From assembly GCA_963744275.1 (NCBI GenBank), contig CAVUSX010000011.1, positions 124,001 to 188,000 on the forward strand: a stretch of 64,000 nucleotides of DNA, read 5' to 3'. The stretch's first letter is position 1; each line of letters starts with the position of its first letter. The stretch is from VAZQ01 sp963744275. GTDB lineage: Bacteria > Pseudomonadota > Alphaproteobacteria > Rhizobiales > Xanthobacteraceae. This document shows positions 63,199-64,000 of the stretch, one piece after another. The notes beneath the pieces were generated by a model. It did no database searches, was not told the DNA's origin, and was given only the letters and a program-made list of their open reading frames with translations. The position numbers and the translations under genes were made by a program.

Positions 63199-64000
63199 TC
63201 AGCCGGCCATACCGCCTGAGGCGCCCGGTCGCATCACATCGCCGCGCGGCCGCGACCGATCACCGGTGCGTTCGGCGGATGTAATGGTATTGACCATCAG
63301 CATGGTCACCGTCATGGGTCCGACACCGCCCGGAACCGGCGTGATGAGCGACGCCTTCTGCCGGACCGGCTCGAAATCGACGTCGCCGACCAGTTTCCCG
63401 TTCGGCAGCCGATTGATCCCGACATCGATGACCACGGCCCCGGTCCTGACCATTTGCGCCAGGATCAATTTGGGGTGTCCGGCCGCCACCACCAGGATAT
63501 CGGCCAGCAGCGTGAACTGCGCGAGGTCGCGCGTCTTGGCGTGGCAGATGCAAACGGTGGCGTCGCGCTGCATCAGCATCAGCGCCATGGGCTTGCCGAC
63601 GATATTGCTCGCCCCCACCACCACGACGTTCTTTCCTTCCAGCGCGATGCCTTCGTACTCCAGGAGCTTGACCACCCCATAAGGCGTGCACGGTGGAAAC
63701 ACCGTGTCGCCCAGCACCAAGCCGCCCACGTTGTAGAGATGAAAGCCGTCCACGTCCTTGTCGATCGAGATGGCGTGGAGAATCTGCATGAGATCGAACG
63801 ACGGCGGCAGCGGAAGCTGGACCAGAATCCCGTGCACATCGGGATTCTCGTTCAGCAGCTCGATCTGCCGAACCACCGCCGCCTGATCGACGGAAGCCGG
63901 GAAGTTGAATTTGTACGAACGAATGCCGATTTCCGCGCAGGCCTTGAGCTTGTTGCGGATATAGAGGAGCGAAGCCGGGTCCTCGCCGACCAGGATGACG
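63199..64000 (-). CDS. folD: FolD: methylenetetrahydrofolate dehydrogenase/cyclohydrolase, start beyond window edge
   Basis: The C-terminal ~267 residues of FolD, cut by the right edge. It reads VILVGEDPASLLYIRNKLKA (with the catalytic Lys in YIRNK), NPDVHGILVQLPLPPSFDLM, IDKDVDGFHLYNVGGLVLGD, PCTPYGVVKLLEYEG, NVVVVGASNIVGKPMALMLM (NADP site), CHAKTRDLAQFTLLADILVV, AGHPKLILAQMVRTGAVVID, VGINRL, GDVDFEPVRQKASLITPVPG and GVGPMTVTMLMVNT. The enzyme converts 5,10-methylene-THF to 10-formyl-THF in the cytoplasm. All core motifs are present. Confidence 0.97.
   Translation of the reverse strand, partial: VILVGEDPASLLYIRNKLKACAEIGIRSYKFNFPASVDQAAVVRQIELLNENPDVHGILVQLPLPPSFDLMQILHAISIDKDVDGFHLYNVGGLVLGDTVFPPCTPYGVVKLLEYEGIALEGKNVVVVGASNIVGKPMALMLMQRDATVCICHAKTRDLAQFTLLADILVVAAGHPKLILAQMVRTGAVVIDVGINRLPNGKLVGDVDFEPVRQKASLITPVPGGVGPMTVTMLMVNTITSAERTGDRSRPRGDVMRPGASGGMAG

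Overview
High-GC DNA from what looks like an alphaproteobacterium, most likely Rhizobiales (Bradyrhizobium/Xanthobacteraceae-like). The reasons are the GC-rich codon use, three TctC/Bug-type solute receptors, many secreted catabolic enzymes, and palindromic intergenic repeats of types common in that group (CCTCCCCCTTGCAGGGGGAGG, GTAGGGTGGGCAAA, GGAACGATCC and GCGAATAGCGAGTAG families). No rRNA, tRNA, phage, IS element or CRISPR array was seen. The right edge cuts folD and the left edge cuts a SLATT-like membrane protein.

Layout. 1-3216 (minus): lipoprotein, SLOG nucleotide-binding domain and SLATT-like membrane domain, the last two probably one split gene. 3489-4262: enoyl-CoA hydratase. 4459-7990 (minus): secreted protein, CHASE2-SpoIIE phosphatase and membrane protein, ending in a terminator. 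8.5-24.4 kb: a mixed catabolic stretch with an amino-acid-type receptor, alpha/beta hydrolases, GMC dehydrogenase, TctC receptor, amidohydrolase, a 4,5-dihydroxyphthalate decarboxylase-like protein, a convergent pair of secreted paralogues, cyclase, di-domain cytochrome c and PQQ dehydrogenase. 24.4-26.3 kb (minus): a TIR-TM-alpha/alpha-toroid protein. 26.8-42.4 kb (plus): NDP-forming acyl-CoA synthetase, IclR regulator, both subunits of a molybdenum pyrogallol/resorcinol-type hydroxylase (transhydroxylase family), DoxX, flavin reductase, HyuA/HyuB-type ATP-dependent hydrolase/carboxylase, and an ABC receptor plus permease. 42.4-52.7 kb: nuclease, ECF sigma factor, a DctP receptor joined to two kinases and a response regulator, and a GGDEF-EAL protein. 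53-64 kb: small proteins, beta-lactamase-fold hydrolase, an HtpX-like protein lacking zinc ligands, two TctC receptors, a thioredoxin-reductase/UGSC/GST group, an esterase and folD.

The most interesting locus is 29.3-42.4 kb. The large subunit keeps the molybdenum-site residues of Pelobacter pyrogallol transhydroxylase but carries an added N-terminal SCP2-like domain, and lies in an apparent IclR-controlled catabolic operon. Other notable items are the TIR-toroid receptor, the SLOG-SLATT protein, the receptor-kinase operon and the HtpX-like pseudoprotease.

Many genes are broken by single-base frameshifts, about 40 in total. Most are +1 insertions, and ten fall within 1 kb of hyuB. Substitution-type decay is not seen alongside them, so sequencing or assembly error is the simplest explanation. 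Broken genes are given with composite coordinates and the approximate shift sites.
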